This document shows, piece after piece, positions 49,889-58,956 of a stretch of 63,570 nucleotides of DNA. How positions within the stretch are numbered: the stretch's first letter is position 1; each line of letters starts with the position of its first letter. Below the pieces are notes generated by a model, which did not search any database, had not been told where the DNA came from, and worked only from the letters and a program-made list of their open reading frames with translations. Source of the DNA: CALBPI01 sp039814545 (GTDB lineage Bacteria; Pseudomonadota; Gammaproteobacteria; Steroidobacterales; Woeseiaceae); the NCBI GenBank assembly GCA_039814545.1, contig JBCCBB010000009.1, positions 1 through 63,570 of the forward strand. Reading direction: 5' to 3'. The translations under genes and the position numbers were made by a program.

Positions 49889-51703
49889 ATGGGTGAGCAA
49901 CCGGCCCGCGCGTCGGTCAACGACGTCGTCATCAAGATCGGCACCGTCAACGGCAGCGGCTCGGCGAGCGCCAACGGCCTGCTGCTCAAGGCGCTGTTTC
50001 GCATGGGCATTCCCGTCTGCGGCAAGAACTACTTTCCCTCGAACATTCAAGGGCTGCCGACCTGGTACGAAATCCGGGTGACGGGCGAGGGCTACCGCGC
50101 GGCGGCCGGCCGCGTCGACGTCATGGTGGCCATGAACGCGCAGACCTACGCCCGTGATCTCGAGGAAGTGGAGCCTGGCGGTTGGCTCATCTACGACTCG
50201 ACCTGGCCGCGCAGTCGGCTGTTGGCACGCGACGACATCCACATCATCGGCGTGCCCTTGTCCGAACTCTGCAACACCCACTTCGAAGGCGCGCGCGCGC
50301 GCGTGCTCATGAAGAACATTGCCTACGTGGGCGTGCTCGCGGGCCTGCTCGACATCGACGTTGCTGTCATTGAGAGGCTGCTCGCGGAAACCTACGCGAG
50401 CAAGCCGCACCTCATCGACTCCAACCGCGAGGCGATTCGGCTCGGATACGACTACGCGCGTGAGTATTTCGAGTGTCCGCTGCCCGTGAAGGTGGCGCCG
50501 CTCGACAAGACCGCGGGCCACGTACTGGTCGATGGCAACACGGCCGCAGGTTTGGGCGCCGTCTATGCAGGCGCGACCATGGGCGCCTGGTACCCAATCA
50601 CGCCCTCGACCTCGCTCATGGACGCCTTTCAGCATTTCTGCCAGCGCCTGCGCACGGACACCGAGACGGGCGAGCGGCGTTACTGCATCGTGCAGGCCGA
50701 GGACGAGCTCGCGGCGATCGGCATGGTGCTGGGTGCCTCCTGGATGGGTGCTCGCGCGTTCACACCGACGAGCGGCCCGGGCATTTCGCTCATGGGCGAG
50801 TTCTTGGGTTTTGCCTACTACGCCGAGGTGCCGGCCGTGGTCTTCGACGTGCAGCGTTGCGGCCCCTCGACGGGCATGCCGACGCGCACGCAGCAAAGTG
50901 ACCTGCTGAGCTGTGCCTACGCGTCTCACGGCGACACGAAGCACGTGTTGCTGTTCCCGAGCGACCCGGGCGAATGCTTCACGATGGCGGCCGAGGCCTT
51001 CGATCTGGCCGAGACGCTGCAGACGCCCGTCATCGTGCTGTCCGATCTCGACATCGGCATGAACGACTGGATGGTGCCTGAGCTGGAGTGGCCCGAGGAC
51101 TACGCGCCCTCTCGTGGCAAGGTGCTGGACGCTGAGGCGCGTGAGCAAATGGAATCCTTCCACCGTTATCTCGATGTTGATGGTGATGCGATTCCGTATC
51201 GCACCCTGCCAGGAACGGGCGGCTCCTACTTCACCCGCGGCTCCGGTCACAATCGCTTCGGCGGTTACACCGAGGACTCGGCCGAGTACCAGGACGTGGT
51301 CGATCGGCTCAACGACAAATGGGAGACGGCTCGCGCGCGCGTGCCGGCACCCGTCACGGTCGACGCCAATTTCGCCAACGCGGGGATCATCGCTGTGGGC
51401 AGTTCGGACGGCGCCGTGATCGAGGCGCTTGAACGGCTGGCAGCAGACGGCATCGCCATCGACTACCTGCGCCCGCGCGCGTTCCCGTTTGCCGACGCCG
51501 TGCGAGAGTTCATCGAATCGCACGATGTGATCTTCGTCGTCGAGCAAAACCGCGACGCGCAGCTGCGCACGCTGCTCATGCTCGATGTCGACGCGGACCC
51601 GGCCAAACTCGTGTCGGTGCTGCACTACGACGGCATGCCGATTACAGCGGCGAGCATTATCGAGCCCATCGCGCGCCACGTGCGCGAAGGCCGCGCAGCC
51701 TAG
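49889..51703 (+). CDS. korA: 2-oxoacid:acceptor oxidoreductase, fused gamma-alpha subunit
   Basis: 604 residues. The N-terminal gamma domain (VVIKIGTVNGSGSASANGLL to about 190) is fused to the alpha domain, which begins GNTAAGLGAVYAGATMGAWY and continues with ITPSTSLMDAF, a TPP-enzyme pyrimidine-binding region, and AFTPTSGPGISLMGEF. With KorB it makes an enzyme that oxidatively decarboxylates 2-oxoglutarate (or another 2-oxoacid) to the acyl-CoA with a low-potential acceptor. The gene starts right at the previous stop, and korB follows after 11 bases. Confidence 0.94.
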   Translation: MGEQPARASVNDVVIKIGTVNGSGSASANGLLLKALFRMGIPVCGKNYFPSNIQGLPTWYEIRVTGEGYRAAAGRVDVMVAMNAQTYARDLEEVEPGGWLIYDSTWPRSRLLARDDIHIIGVPLSELCNTHFEGARARVLMKNIAYVGVLAGLLDIDVAVIERLLAETYASKPHLIDSNREAIRLGYDYAREYFECPLPVKVAPLDKTAGHVLVDGNTAAGLGAVYAGATMGAWYPITPSTSLMDAFQHFCQRLRTDTETGERRYCIVQAEDELAAIGMVLGASWMGARAFTPTSGPGISLMGEFLGFAYYAEVPAVVFDVQRCGPSTGMPTRTQQSDLLSCAYASHGDTKHVLLFPSDPGECFTMAAEAFDLAETLQTPVIVLSDLDIGMNDWMVPELEWPEDYAPSRGKVLDAEAREQMESFHRYLDVDGDAIPYRTLPGTGGSYFTRGSGHNRFGGYTEDSAEYQDVVDRLNDKWETARARVPAPVTVDANFANAGIIAVGSSDGAVIEALERLAADGIAIDYLRPRAFPFADAVREFIESHDVIFVVEQNRDAQLRTLLMLDVDADPAKLVSVLHYDGMPITAASIIEPIARHVREGRAA

Positions 51704-51714
51704 CGGAGTTACCC

Positions 51715-52767
51715 ATGAGCACGAGCAAGCCCAAGGTTCGCCACCCGAATCTGCCACGCAACAAGCACGGACTCACATTTCGCGATTACGAGGGCGCCGT
51801 TTCGACGCTGTGCGCAGGCTGCGGCCATGATTCGGTCACGGGTGCCATCGTGCAGGCCGCGTTCGAGCTTGAGATCGAGCCGCACGGGCTCGCGAAGATG
51901 TCGGGCATCGGCTGTTCGTCGAAGACGCCTGCCTATTTTCTGTCGGCCTCGCACGGCTTCAATTCTGTGCACGGACGCATGCCGTCCGTGACCACGGGCG
52001 CCAATGCCGCGCACCGCGATCTCATCTACCTGGGGATATCGGGCGACGGCGATTCGCTGTCGATCGGTCTGGGCCAGTTTGCGCACGCGATCCGGCGCAA
52101 TCTCAACATGGCCTATCTGATCGAGAACAACGGCGTCTACGGGCTGACCAAGGGTCAGTTCTCGGCCTCAGCGGATCTCGGCAGCAAAGCGAAAAAAGGC
52201 GAAGCCAACCAGCAGCCGCCCATCGACCCCGTGTCGCTGGCCATGTCGCTGGGCGCCACGTTTGTTGCGCGCAGTTTCTCGGGTGACAAGGCGCAGCTTG
52301 TACCCTTGCTTAAGACTGCGCTGACGCACAACGGCTTCGCGCTCGTCGACATCATCAGTCCTTGCGTGACCTTTAACGACCACGAAGGCTCCACCAAGAG
52401 CTACCGCTGGAGCCGCGAGCACGTGCACAAGGTCGTGCACACCGACTTTGTACCGCCAGCCGGTGAGATCACAGCGGACTACGAGGCGGGCGCCGCAATC
52501 CCTGTCGACATGCACGACGGCAGCCGCGTCATGTTGCGCAAGGTTGACGACGACTACGACCCGACGGACCGCCTGGCCGCGATCGACTTTCTGCAGCGAC
52601 ACACGGCCGCGGGCGAAGTCGTCACAGGTCTGCTCTACATTGACGAGTCCAAGCCCGACATGCACGGCGTGTCGGGCACGACCGCGACGCCGCTGCGCGA
52701 CCTCGGCTACGACGCGCTCAACCCGGGCGCAGACGCACTGGCCGAGATCCAGTCGGCCTGGCGCTAG
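51715..52767 (+). CDS. korB: 2-oxoacid:ferredoxin oxidoreductase beta subunit (TPP-binding)
   Basis: 350 residues; supplies the thiamine diphosphate site and normally a 4Fe-4S cluster with KorA. CAGCGHDSVTGAIVQAAFEL is the N-terminal cluster/TPP region, GIGCSSKTPAYFL follows, and the Mg-TPP motif is GISGDGDSLSIGLGQF through IENNGVYGLTKGQ. DIISPCVTFNDHEGS near 210 carries another conserved Cys. A GCGGAG site lies before the ATG. Last gene of the three-gene operon; it converges on the outer-membrane protein gene with 12 bases between. Confidence 0.95.
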   Translation: MSTSKPKVRHPNLPRNKHGLTFRDYEGAVSTLCAGCGHDSVTGAIVQAAFELEIEPHGLAKMSGIGCSSKTPAYFLSASHGFNSVHGRMPSVTTGANAAHRDLIYLGISGDGDSLSIGLGQFAHAIRRNLNMAYLIENNGVYGLTKGQFSASADLGSKAKKGEANQQPPIDPVSLAMSLGATFVARSFSGDKAQLVPLLKTALTHNGFALVDIISPCVTFNDHEGSTKSYRWSREHVHKVVHTDFVPPAGEITADYEAGAAIPVDMHDGSRVMLRKVDDDYDPTDRLAAIDFLQRHTAAGEVVTGLLYIDESKPDMHGVSGTTATPLRDLGYDALNPGADALAEIQSAWR

Positions 52768-52779
52768 CGGCGCACCGCA

Positions 52780-53358
52780 TCAAAAGTAGATGCGGCCGCC
52801 CAGCGTGTAGGTCGTGACGTCGTCGACCCAGGTCACCGACGGACCCACCGAGAACGAATCACTGGCGTAGAACTCGAGCCCGACTGTGGTCGACTCCTCG
52901 TCGCCGGCATCATTGAGATTGATCGACCGGAAATCGCCGTAGAGCTCGATCTCGGGCGTCACGAGCACGCGCGCGCCCGCGGACAGGAACGTGCCCTCGT
53001 CATCGTCGCTGAAGAACGGTGTCTCGAACTCTGCATCGACGAAGCCGCCGCGGAACACGAGGTCGGCACGGGGTGACAGCGGGACGGCTAGACCGCCACC
53101 GATGAGGCGCGTGCTGACGTCGACGTTATCGTCGAACTCAAGGTTTTCGTAGCCCACGAACAGGTGCACGGTTTCTGAAAACTCGAGCGAGCCGTTGAAA
53201 ACAAAGCCATCACCTTCGATGTCGAAGGTGTCGTCTTCGAGCTCGGTTTCGGCCCAGCGGGGCTCGAGATAGCTATAGCTAAGACCGTCGGCGCTGGCGG
53301 CGCCGGCGGAAAGCGCCAGCACACCGGTCGCGGCGGCGCTGAACAGGCGTTGTCTCAT
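52780..53358 (-). CDS. Small outer-membrane beta-barrel protein
   Basis: 192 residues with a signal peptide (GVLALSAGAASA-DG). The mature part alternates hydrophobic and polar residues in about eight strands (SYSYLEPRWAETEL, VHLFVGYENLEF, VFRGGFVDAEFE, TTYTLGGRIYF) and ends in Phe, the signal read by the BAM machinery. It is strongly acidic. Such OmpA/OmpW-sized barrels form pores or act as structural or adhesin-like proteins; no function is assignable. It is divergent from plsC. Confidence 0.85.
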   Translation of the reverse strand: MRQRLFSAAATGVLALSAGAASADGLSYSYLEPRWAETELEDDTFDIEGDGFVFNGSLEFSETVHLFVGYENLEFDDNVDVSTRLIGGGLAVPLSPRADLVFRGGFVDAEFETPFFSDDDEGTFLSAGARVLVTPEIELYGDFRSINLNDAGDEESTTVGLEFYASDSFSVGPSVTWVDDVTTYTLGGRIYF

Positions 53359-53512
53359 TGGGGGTCTCCCGTCTGGGGAATCCGGTTTGCGGATTCGACG
53401 GGACCCAAGCTAGCGCTGCCTTGCTGAACGCTGGCTGAAGGCCGTTGTGTGGGGCGGAATGCAGCGCCATCGGGCATAATCGCGCCATCCGCCGACGGAA
53501 GTTCTCTCCGCA

Positions 53513-54427
53513 ATGCTGCAGCAGCTCAAGGGCGTCATCGCGCTGATCGCGGTGGCGTCCAACATCGTCTTCTGGTTTATCCCCATCATGTTGTTCGCGA
53601 TCGTGCGCTTTGTGCTGCCGTTCGCGGCCGTGCGGCGGTTCACATCGCGCGTGCTCATGGCCTGCGGCGAGAACTGGATCTCGGTGAACAGCTGGCTGCT
53701 TGAGTCGACGCAGGGCACGAAGTTCCACATCACAGGCACCGAGAACCTGCGACTCCAGGACTGGTATCTTATCGCCTCGAATCACCAAAGCTGGGTCGAC
53801 ATTGTCGTGCTGCAGCGCGTGTTCAACCGCCGTATCCCGTTCCTCAAGTTCTTCATCAAGCACGTGCTGATCTGGGTGCCGTTTCTGGGCCAGGCCTGGT
53901 GGGCCATGGACATGCCGTTCATGAAGCGCTACTCGCGCAAGTTCCTGGAGAAGAATCCGCACTTGAAGGGCAAAGACCTCGAGGCCACACGCAAGTCCTG
54001 CGAGCGCTTCGCCGAGGTGCCGACCAGCGTGATCAATTTCGTCGAGGGCACGCGGTTCACACCCGAAAAGCACGCCAAGGTGAACTCGACCTACACGAAT
54101 CTGCTGCCACCGCGCGCCGGGGGCATCGCGTTTGCGCTGTCGGTCATGGGGGATCAGTTCCGCTCGCTGCTCGATGTCACAATTGTCTACCCGGGCGGGT
54201 CCAAGAGTTTCTGGCAGATGTGCACGGGCGAGCTCAAGGACGTTGTTGTCGACGTGCGCGAGATTCCCGTTGAGCCCTGGATGAGTGAAGGTGACTACCT
54301 TGAGGACCCCGAGTTTCGGGCGCGATTCCAGGCCTGGCTCACGGATTTATGGGTCGAGAAAGATCGAAGATTTGCCGAACTCGATACGCTAGTATCCGCG
54401 CGATCGGCCGGCACCGAAGAGGACTGA
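53513..54427 (+). CDS. 1-acylglycerol-3-phosphate acyltransferase-like (PlsC family)
   Basis: 304 residues with an N-terminal membrane segment (VIALIAVASNIVFWFIPIMLF). Catalytic NHQSWVD (His91, Asp96) and the substrate-binding FVEGTRFT (Glu179, Gly, Thr, Arg181) are intact. Length and the region LKFFIKHVLIWVPFLGQAWW resemble the YihG/YiHG-type acyltransferases, longer than the main PlsC. It acylates lysophosphatidic acid or a related lysolipid. The malic enzyme gene begins three bases after its stop. Confidence 0.93.
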   Translation: MLQQLKGVIALIAVASNIVFWFIPIMLFAIVRFVLPFAAVRRFTSRVLMACGENWISVNSWLLESTQGTKFHITGTENLRLQDWYLIASNHQSWVDIVVLQRVFNRRIPFLKFFIKHVLIWVPFLGQAWWAMDMPFMKRYSRKFLEKNPHLKGKDLEATRKSCERFAEVPTSVINFVEGTRFTPEKHAKVNSTYTNLLPPRAGGIAFALSVMGDQFRSLLDVTIVYPGGSKSFWQMCTGELKDVVVDVREIPVEPWMSEGDYLEDPEFRARFQAWLTDLWVEKDRRFAELDTLVSARSAGTEED

Positions 54428-54430
54428 AGG

Positions 54431-56050
54431 ATGGGGGACAAGCACGAGCTGCGGGGCATCGACGTGCTGCGCGACGCGACGCTCAACAAGTCGACGGCGT
54501 TCACGATGGAAGAGCGCGAGCGCCTGGGGCTGCGCGGGCTGTTGCCGCCCACGATCAACACCCAGAAGCAGCAGCAACACCGCATCCTGGCGAACATCCG
54601 CCGCAAGGACGACGACATCGAGCGCTATATCGCGCTCCGTTCCCTGCAAGTACGCAGTGAGGCCCTGTTCTTCAAGCTCGTCACCGAGAACATTGAAGAG
54701 ATCATGCCGCTGATCTACACGCCCACCGTGGGTGAGGCCTGCAAGCAATTCGCCAACATTTTCCGCGATGCGCGCGGCATGTACATCTCCATCGATGATG
54801 CGGGTGACGTCGATAAGCTGCTCGCCAACTGGCCCATCGACGACGTACGCGTGATTGTTGTGACCGACGGCGAGCGCGTGCTCGGCCTAGGTGATCTCGG
54901 CAGCAACGGCATGGGCATTTCTATCGGCAAGCTGGCCCTGTACACGGCCTGCGCGGGCATCCATCCCGAGCAGGTGCTGCCCATGGTGCTCGACGTGGGT
55001 ACAGACAACGAGGAGCTGCGTCAGGACCCCGTGTACCTCGGCATTCCGCGGCCGCGCGTGCGCGGTGAGGCCTACGAGGCGCTCGTCGAGGAGTTTATTC
55101 AGGGCGTCAGCAAACGCTTTCCCCAGGCGCTGATTCAGTTCGAGGACTTCTCGACGCCAAATGCGCAGGCGCACCTCGAGCGTTACCGCGACCAGGTGCT
55201 GTGCTTCAACGACGACATCCAGGGCACAGCGTCCGTTGCGCTCGCGGGGCTGATTGCGTCGACACGCGTGACGGGTGTACCGCTGCACGAAATGCGCACG
55301 ATGTTCCTCGGGCATGGCTCGGCGGCTACGGGCATCGCCGACCTGCTCGTGTCGTCGATGATGGACGAAGGGCTCAGTGAGGCCGAAGCCTGCTCGCGCA
55401 TTCGCTTTGTGGGTCGCGCGGGCGTCATCACGCAGCAATCGGACCGCCTGCCGGAGACTGTCGCGCGCTATGCACCCGACGCACCGCCGATTCCGTTTGG
55501 CGAGGCCATTGAGCGCTTCCGGCCGCACGCCCTGATTGGCGCCACGGGCTCACCGGGCACGTTCACTGAAGACATCGTGCAGAAGATGTCAGCACTCAAC
55601 GAACGCCCCGTCCTGTTTGCGCTCAGCAACCCGACCTCGCGCGCGGAATGCACGGCCGAGCAGGCCTACCGCTGGAGCGACGGTAAGGCGCTGTTCGCTA
55701 GTGGCAGCCCGTTCCAGCCGGTCCGCCACAAGGGCAAGACGCACTGGCCGGGGCAGGGCAACAACGCCTACATTTTCCCGGGTGTCGGCCTGGGCGCGGT
55801 GACCGTTGAGGCGACGCGGATCACAGACGTGATGTTCCTTGAGGCCGCGCGCTGCCTGGCCAACCTCATCAAGGACACGGACCTGGCCGACGGGACGCTC
55901 TACCCGCCGCTCAAGCGCATTCGCGAGGTGTCACTGGCCGTGGCGGTCGCTGTGGCGGAACGCGCCTACGACGACGGGCTGGCGTCATTGCCACGCCCCG
56001 ACAATCTCGAGCGTCACATCGCCCGCTACATGTATGACCCGACCTACTGA
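54431..56050 (+). CDS. maeA: NAD-dependent malic enzyme
   Basis: 539 residues, close to E. coli MaeA. It oxidatively decarboxylates malate to pyruvate. Signatures: LGLRGLLPPTINTQKQQQ, LIYTPTVGEACKQFANIF, VTDGERVLGLGDLGSNGMGI (NAD loop region), and the metal-binding acidic segment FEDFSTPNAQAHL with FNDDIQGTASVALAG. NAD rather than NADP preference is assumed from similarity to MaeA. The coding end overlaps the GIY-YIG gene by 17 bases. Confidence 0.96.
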   Translation: MGDKHELRGIDVLRDATLNKSTAFTMEERERLGLRGLLPPTINTQKQQQHRILANIRRKDDDIERYIALRSLQVRSEALFFKLVTENIEEIMPLIYTPTVGEACKQFANIFRDARGMYISIDDAGDVDKLLANWPIDDVRVIVVTDGERVLGLGDLGSNGMGISIGKLALYTACAGIHPEQVLPMVLDVGTDNEELRQDPVYLGIPRPRVRGEAYEALVEEFIQGVSKRFPQALIQFEDFSTPNAQAHLERYRDQVLCFNDDIQGTASVALAGLIASTRVTGVPLHEMRTMFLGHGSAATGIADLLVSSMMDEGLSEAEACSRIRFVGRAGVITQQSDRLPETVARYAPDAPPIPFGEAIERFRPHALIGATGSPGTFTEDIVQKMSALNERPVLFALSNPTSRAECTAEQAYRWSDGKALFASGSPFQPVRHKGKTHWPGQGNNAYIFPGVGLGAVTVEATRITDVMFLEAARCLANLIKDTDLADGTLYPPLKRIREVSLAVAVAVAERAYDDGLASLPRPDNLERHIARYMYDPTY

Positions 56051-56336
56051 GGGGTCGGACTGGTCGCTTTACGTGCTGCGCTGCGGCGACGGCAGCCTTT
56101 ACACCGGAATAAGCCCTGACGTGGCCGCACGCCTTGAGGCGCATCGGGCGGGTCGGGGCAGTCGATACCTGCGCGGGCGCGAGCCGCTCGAGCTTGTGGC
56201 AGAGGTTACCGTCGGGGATCGCGCCGCCGCGTCTCGAGCCGAGTATCAATTCAAGCAGCTCACCCGCGGCGACAAGTTGCGGCTGTTAGCGCAGGGGCTC
56301 GAGGCCTTCGTCGAAAGCGCGGCCGCCGCGGCCTAA
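56034..56336 (+). CDS. GIY-YIG domain protein
   Basis: 100 residues, start at 56034, inside the last codons of malic enzyme but in another frame. The GIY-YIG core is SLYVLRCGDGSLYTGISPDV, with Arg34-like residues in ARLEAHRAGRGSRYLRGREP and the distal Glu in SRAEYQFKQLTRGDKLRLL. This is the single-domain UPF0213/YhbQ type; some act on nicked or structured DNA, but the role is unproven. The stop overlaps the convergent antiporter stop. Confidence 0.88.
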   Translation: MTRPTEGSDWSLYVLRCGDGSLYTGISPDVAARLEAHRAGRGSRYLRGREPLELVAEVTVGDRAAASRAEYQFKQLTRGDKLRLLAQGLEAFVESAAAAA

Positions 56337-58162
56337 CCGGCCTTGGTACCCTCGTCTGACGCCTCGCCGGCGTCGTCATTGGCCGCGTCTGATGGACTCT
56401 CGTTGTCGTGGTCCCGGTCCGTGCGTAATACGGACGCCAGCTGTTCGGCAGCCTGCTTGGCTGTCTGGATGAGCTGGCTTTCGTCCTGGTAGAACGCGCT
56501 CTGCTCACGCATGAAGCGCTCGTCGTACTCGAGAAACGTCTCTGTCGCCCGCTTCGATTCCTGTGGTGAGTGGCCCAGCAGTTCGAGCAGGTGCGTGGCC
56601 ATGTGCAGGCTCGAGTGCAGCGTGTCACGAACGGGTCGCGAGATGCCGAGGTCCATCAGTCGGTAGGCGTGCACGCGGTTGCGCGCGCGGGCCAGGATCT
56701 TCAGGTGCGGGAAGCGCTGGCGGATGAGCTCCGCGGCTTCGACCGAGCGCTCGACATCATCGATGGCCATGATGAGGTACTTGGCGTTCTCGGCTCCCGC
56801 AGCCTCGAGCAGGTCGAGACGGCGCGCGTCGCCGAAGTAGACCTTATTACCGAAGCGGCGTACGACCTCCACCTGCTCGGGATCAGCTTCGAGCGCTGTG
56901 AACGGGATGCCCTTGCTGCGCAGCACACGGCCGATGATCTGACCAAAGCGGCCGAAGCTTACGATGATGACTTCGTTCTCGTCATTTTCCATCGTGTCGT
57001 AGCTCGGTTGCGCATCGCGGCCCGTGCGCGACAGCAGGCGGTCCGCCGCGATCATGACGAGTGGTGTGAGCGCCATCGACACACTGACCACCACGATGAG
57101 CAGCTCGGACAGCTCAGCCGGCATAACATCGGACGTCACAGCGGCCGTAAACAGCACGAAGGCGAACTCACCGCCCTGCGAGAGGATCAGGCCCATTCGG
57201 ATGCGTTCTGCCGTAGTTAGAGAGAAGCGCCCGCCCAGCAGGTACAGGACCAACGCTTTCACAAGCATGAGCACGACGACGATGGCGAAGATATCGCCGG
57301 CGCGCTCGCTGATGAGCCCGAGGTTCACGGACATGCCGACGGCGATGAAGAACAGGCCGAGCAGCAGACCCTTGAACGGCTCGATGTCGACCTCGAGCTG
57401 GTGGCGGAACTCGGAGTCGGCAAGCAGCATGCCTGCGATGAAGGCGCCCAGGCCCATCGAGAGGCCGACCTTGTACATGAGGGTCGCGCTGCCGATGACC
57501 ACGAACAGGGCGACGCCCGTGATGAGCTCGCGAATACCTGACCCCGCGACAATGCGCAGGATGGGTCGCAGCGCGAAGTGGCCGCCCACGATGAGTGCAA
57601 GGATCGCGCCTGCGGCCAGCGCGATGGACTTGGGGTCCATGTCGAGGCTGCTGCCCACGGCCAGCAACGGCAGCAACGCGAGCATCGGGATGACGGCCAT
57701 GTCCTGGAACAGCAGCACGGCGAAACTCGCACGGCCGTAGCGGCTCGGCAGCTCTTCGCGTTCGCCCAGCAGCTGCATGACAAAGGCTGTGGAAGACAGC
57801 GCCAGGGCAAAGCCAACGACCGTGGCAACCTGCCAGGGCTGACCCGAGAGGACCGTGAGACCCGTGAGCGCGAGCCCACTGAGGAGAACCTGCAACCCAC
57901 CGAGCCCAAACACGGAGTTGCGCAGCACCCAAAGGCGCGAGGGCTGGATTTCCAGGCCGATGATGAACAGCAGGAACACAACGCCCAGTTCGGCGAAGTG
58001 CAGGATGGTCTCGACGTCGGTAACGAGCTTTAGCACCGAGGGGCCGATGATGACGCCCGCGAGCAAATAGCCCAGCACGGAGCCCAGGCCCACGCGCTTG
58101 GTCAGCGGCACCGTAATCACGGCGACGCCCAGATAAATCAGGACCTCAGTCAGGTAATACAT
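56333..58162 (-). CDS. CPA2-family monovalent cation:proton antiporter (KefB/KefC-like)
   Basis: 609 residues. About 12 membrane segments in the first 380 residues include the family motif LRNSVFGLGGLQVLLSG and the ion-path region MQLLGEREELPSRYGRASFA. A cytoplasmic Rossmann/TrkA-N domain follows: NEVIIVSFGRFGQIIGRVLR binds a nucleotide. The C-terminal tail (about 510-609) is acidic and disordered. It resembles Kef/YbaL potassium:proton antiporters; glutathione-adduct gating cannot be asserted, as the ancillary KefF/KefG gene is absent here. Confidence 0.92.
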   Translation of the reverse strand: MYYLTEVLIYLGVAVITVPLTKRVGLGSVLGYLLAGVIIGPSVLKLVTDVETILHFAELGVVFLLFIIGLEIQPSRLWVLRNSVFGLGGLQVLLSGLALTGLTVLSGQPWQVATVVGFALALSSTAFVMQLLGEREELPSRYGRASFAVLLFQDMAVIPMLALLPLLAVGSSLDMDPKSIALAAGAILALIVGGHFALRPILRIVAGSGIRELITGVALFVVIGSATLMYKVGLSMGLGAFIAGMLLADSEFRHQLEVDIEPFKGLLLGLFFIAVGMSVNLGLISERAGDIFAIVVVLMLVKALVLYLLGGRFSLTTAERIRMGLILSQGGEFAFVLFTAAVTSDVMPAELSELLIVVVSVSMALTPLVMIAADRLLSRTGRDAQPSYDTMENDENEVIIVSFGRFGQIIGRVLRSKGIPFTALEADPEQVEVVRRFGNKVYFGDARRLDLLEAAGAENAKYLIMAIDDVERSVEAAELIRQRFPHLKILARARNRVHAYRLMDLGISRPVRDTLHSSLHMATHLLELLGHSPQESKRATETFLEYDERFMREQSAFYQDESQLIQTAKQAAEQLASVLRTDRDHDNESPSDAANDDAGEASDEGTKAG

Positions 58163-58254
58163 GCTGGCGCGGCGCTCCGTAGCTGCGATCGCTCGCAGTG
58201 CGAGTGATCAGGCAGTGTAACCGAGAAGCGCGCGCCAGCCGCGCGCGGCGCGAT

Positions 58255-58953
58255 CTAGTCGTCGGCCATCTCGAACGGGAAGCGGAGCGCCTCAGTGCCC
58301 GCGCCCTCAGGGCGCACCGTGAACCGGTAGCTGCCGGCGGGCAGCAGGGCGTCAGGCAAAGTCAAACTCAGCGACTGTTCTTCATTCGGGTTCAAACCGC
58401 CCGATTGCCACAACAGGTCGCCGGCCGCAGAGTGTAGTGCGACGGAGTAGCTCGAGGCATCGGCATATCCGATGTCTAGCCCAAAGACGACCTGACCGGA
58501 GCGTTCCGCCTCGATCAGGATGCCGTCTTCGGCGCCGCGGGTCGCGGCCAGGAAGACCACGGGCGTGTTGACCGACGCCATGATCTGGCCGCTGTCTTGC
58601 GCGCCGGAGCCTGTGACGTTGCCAAGCGTCAGCGCGCCAACGGCCACAAGAGCGGCGACCGACGCCGCCAGGCCGTAGGCCGGCGACGCGACGATATTGC
58701 GTACGCGGGAGAACAGCGGGACAACATTGCGTGGTGCGGTGTCTTCGGCCCGCAGCTCCCCACGTCGGCCAGCGGCCTTCATGCTGTCGATAAGCTGCGC
58801 GCTCGTTTCGAGCTCGTCGAGCGTCTCGGGGTCGCCCGCGTAGAAGTCCTCGAACGCCATCGCCTCGGCCTCATCCATTTGGCCCAGCAGGTAGCGGTCG
58901 ACGAGGTTGTTTGCCACGACCATGTCGCGCGTGATTCTCGTGTCGTTAGTCAT
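58255..58953 (-). CDS. Membrane anti-sigma-like protein
   Basis: 232 residues. The short cytoplasmic N-part (MVVANNLVDRYLLGQMDEAE, then FEDFYAGDPETLDELE) looks like an anti-sigma helical bundle but lacks the HxxxCxxC zinc motif of ZAS proteins. One membrane segment (SPAYGLAASVAALVAVGALT) is followed by a predicted extracytoplasmic beta domain of about 120 residues ending with SYRFTVRPEGAGTEALRFPF. The gene starts three bases after the ECF sigma gene, which is the classic layout of a sigma/anti-sigma pair; interaction is inferred from this. Confidence 0.8.
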   Translation of the reverse strand: MTNDTRITRDMVVANNLVDRYLLGQMDEAEAMAFEDFYAGDPETLDELETSAQLIDSMKAAGRRGELRAEDTAPRNVVPLFSRVRNIVASPAYGLAASVAALVAVGALTLGNVTGSGAQDSGQIMASVNTPVVFLAATRGAEDGILIEAERSGQVVFGLDIGYADASSYSVALHSAAGDLLWQSGGLNPNEEQSLSLTLPDALLPAGSYRFTVRPEGAGTEALRFPFEMADD

Positions 58954-58956
58954 CGG

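Noticed and set aside
49616..51757. Minus-strand frame of about 713 codons opposite korA
   Set aside because: KorA is certain on the plus strand; the antisense frame has no family similarity.
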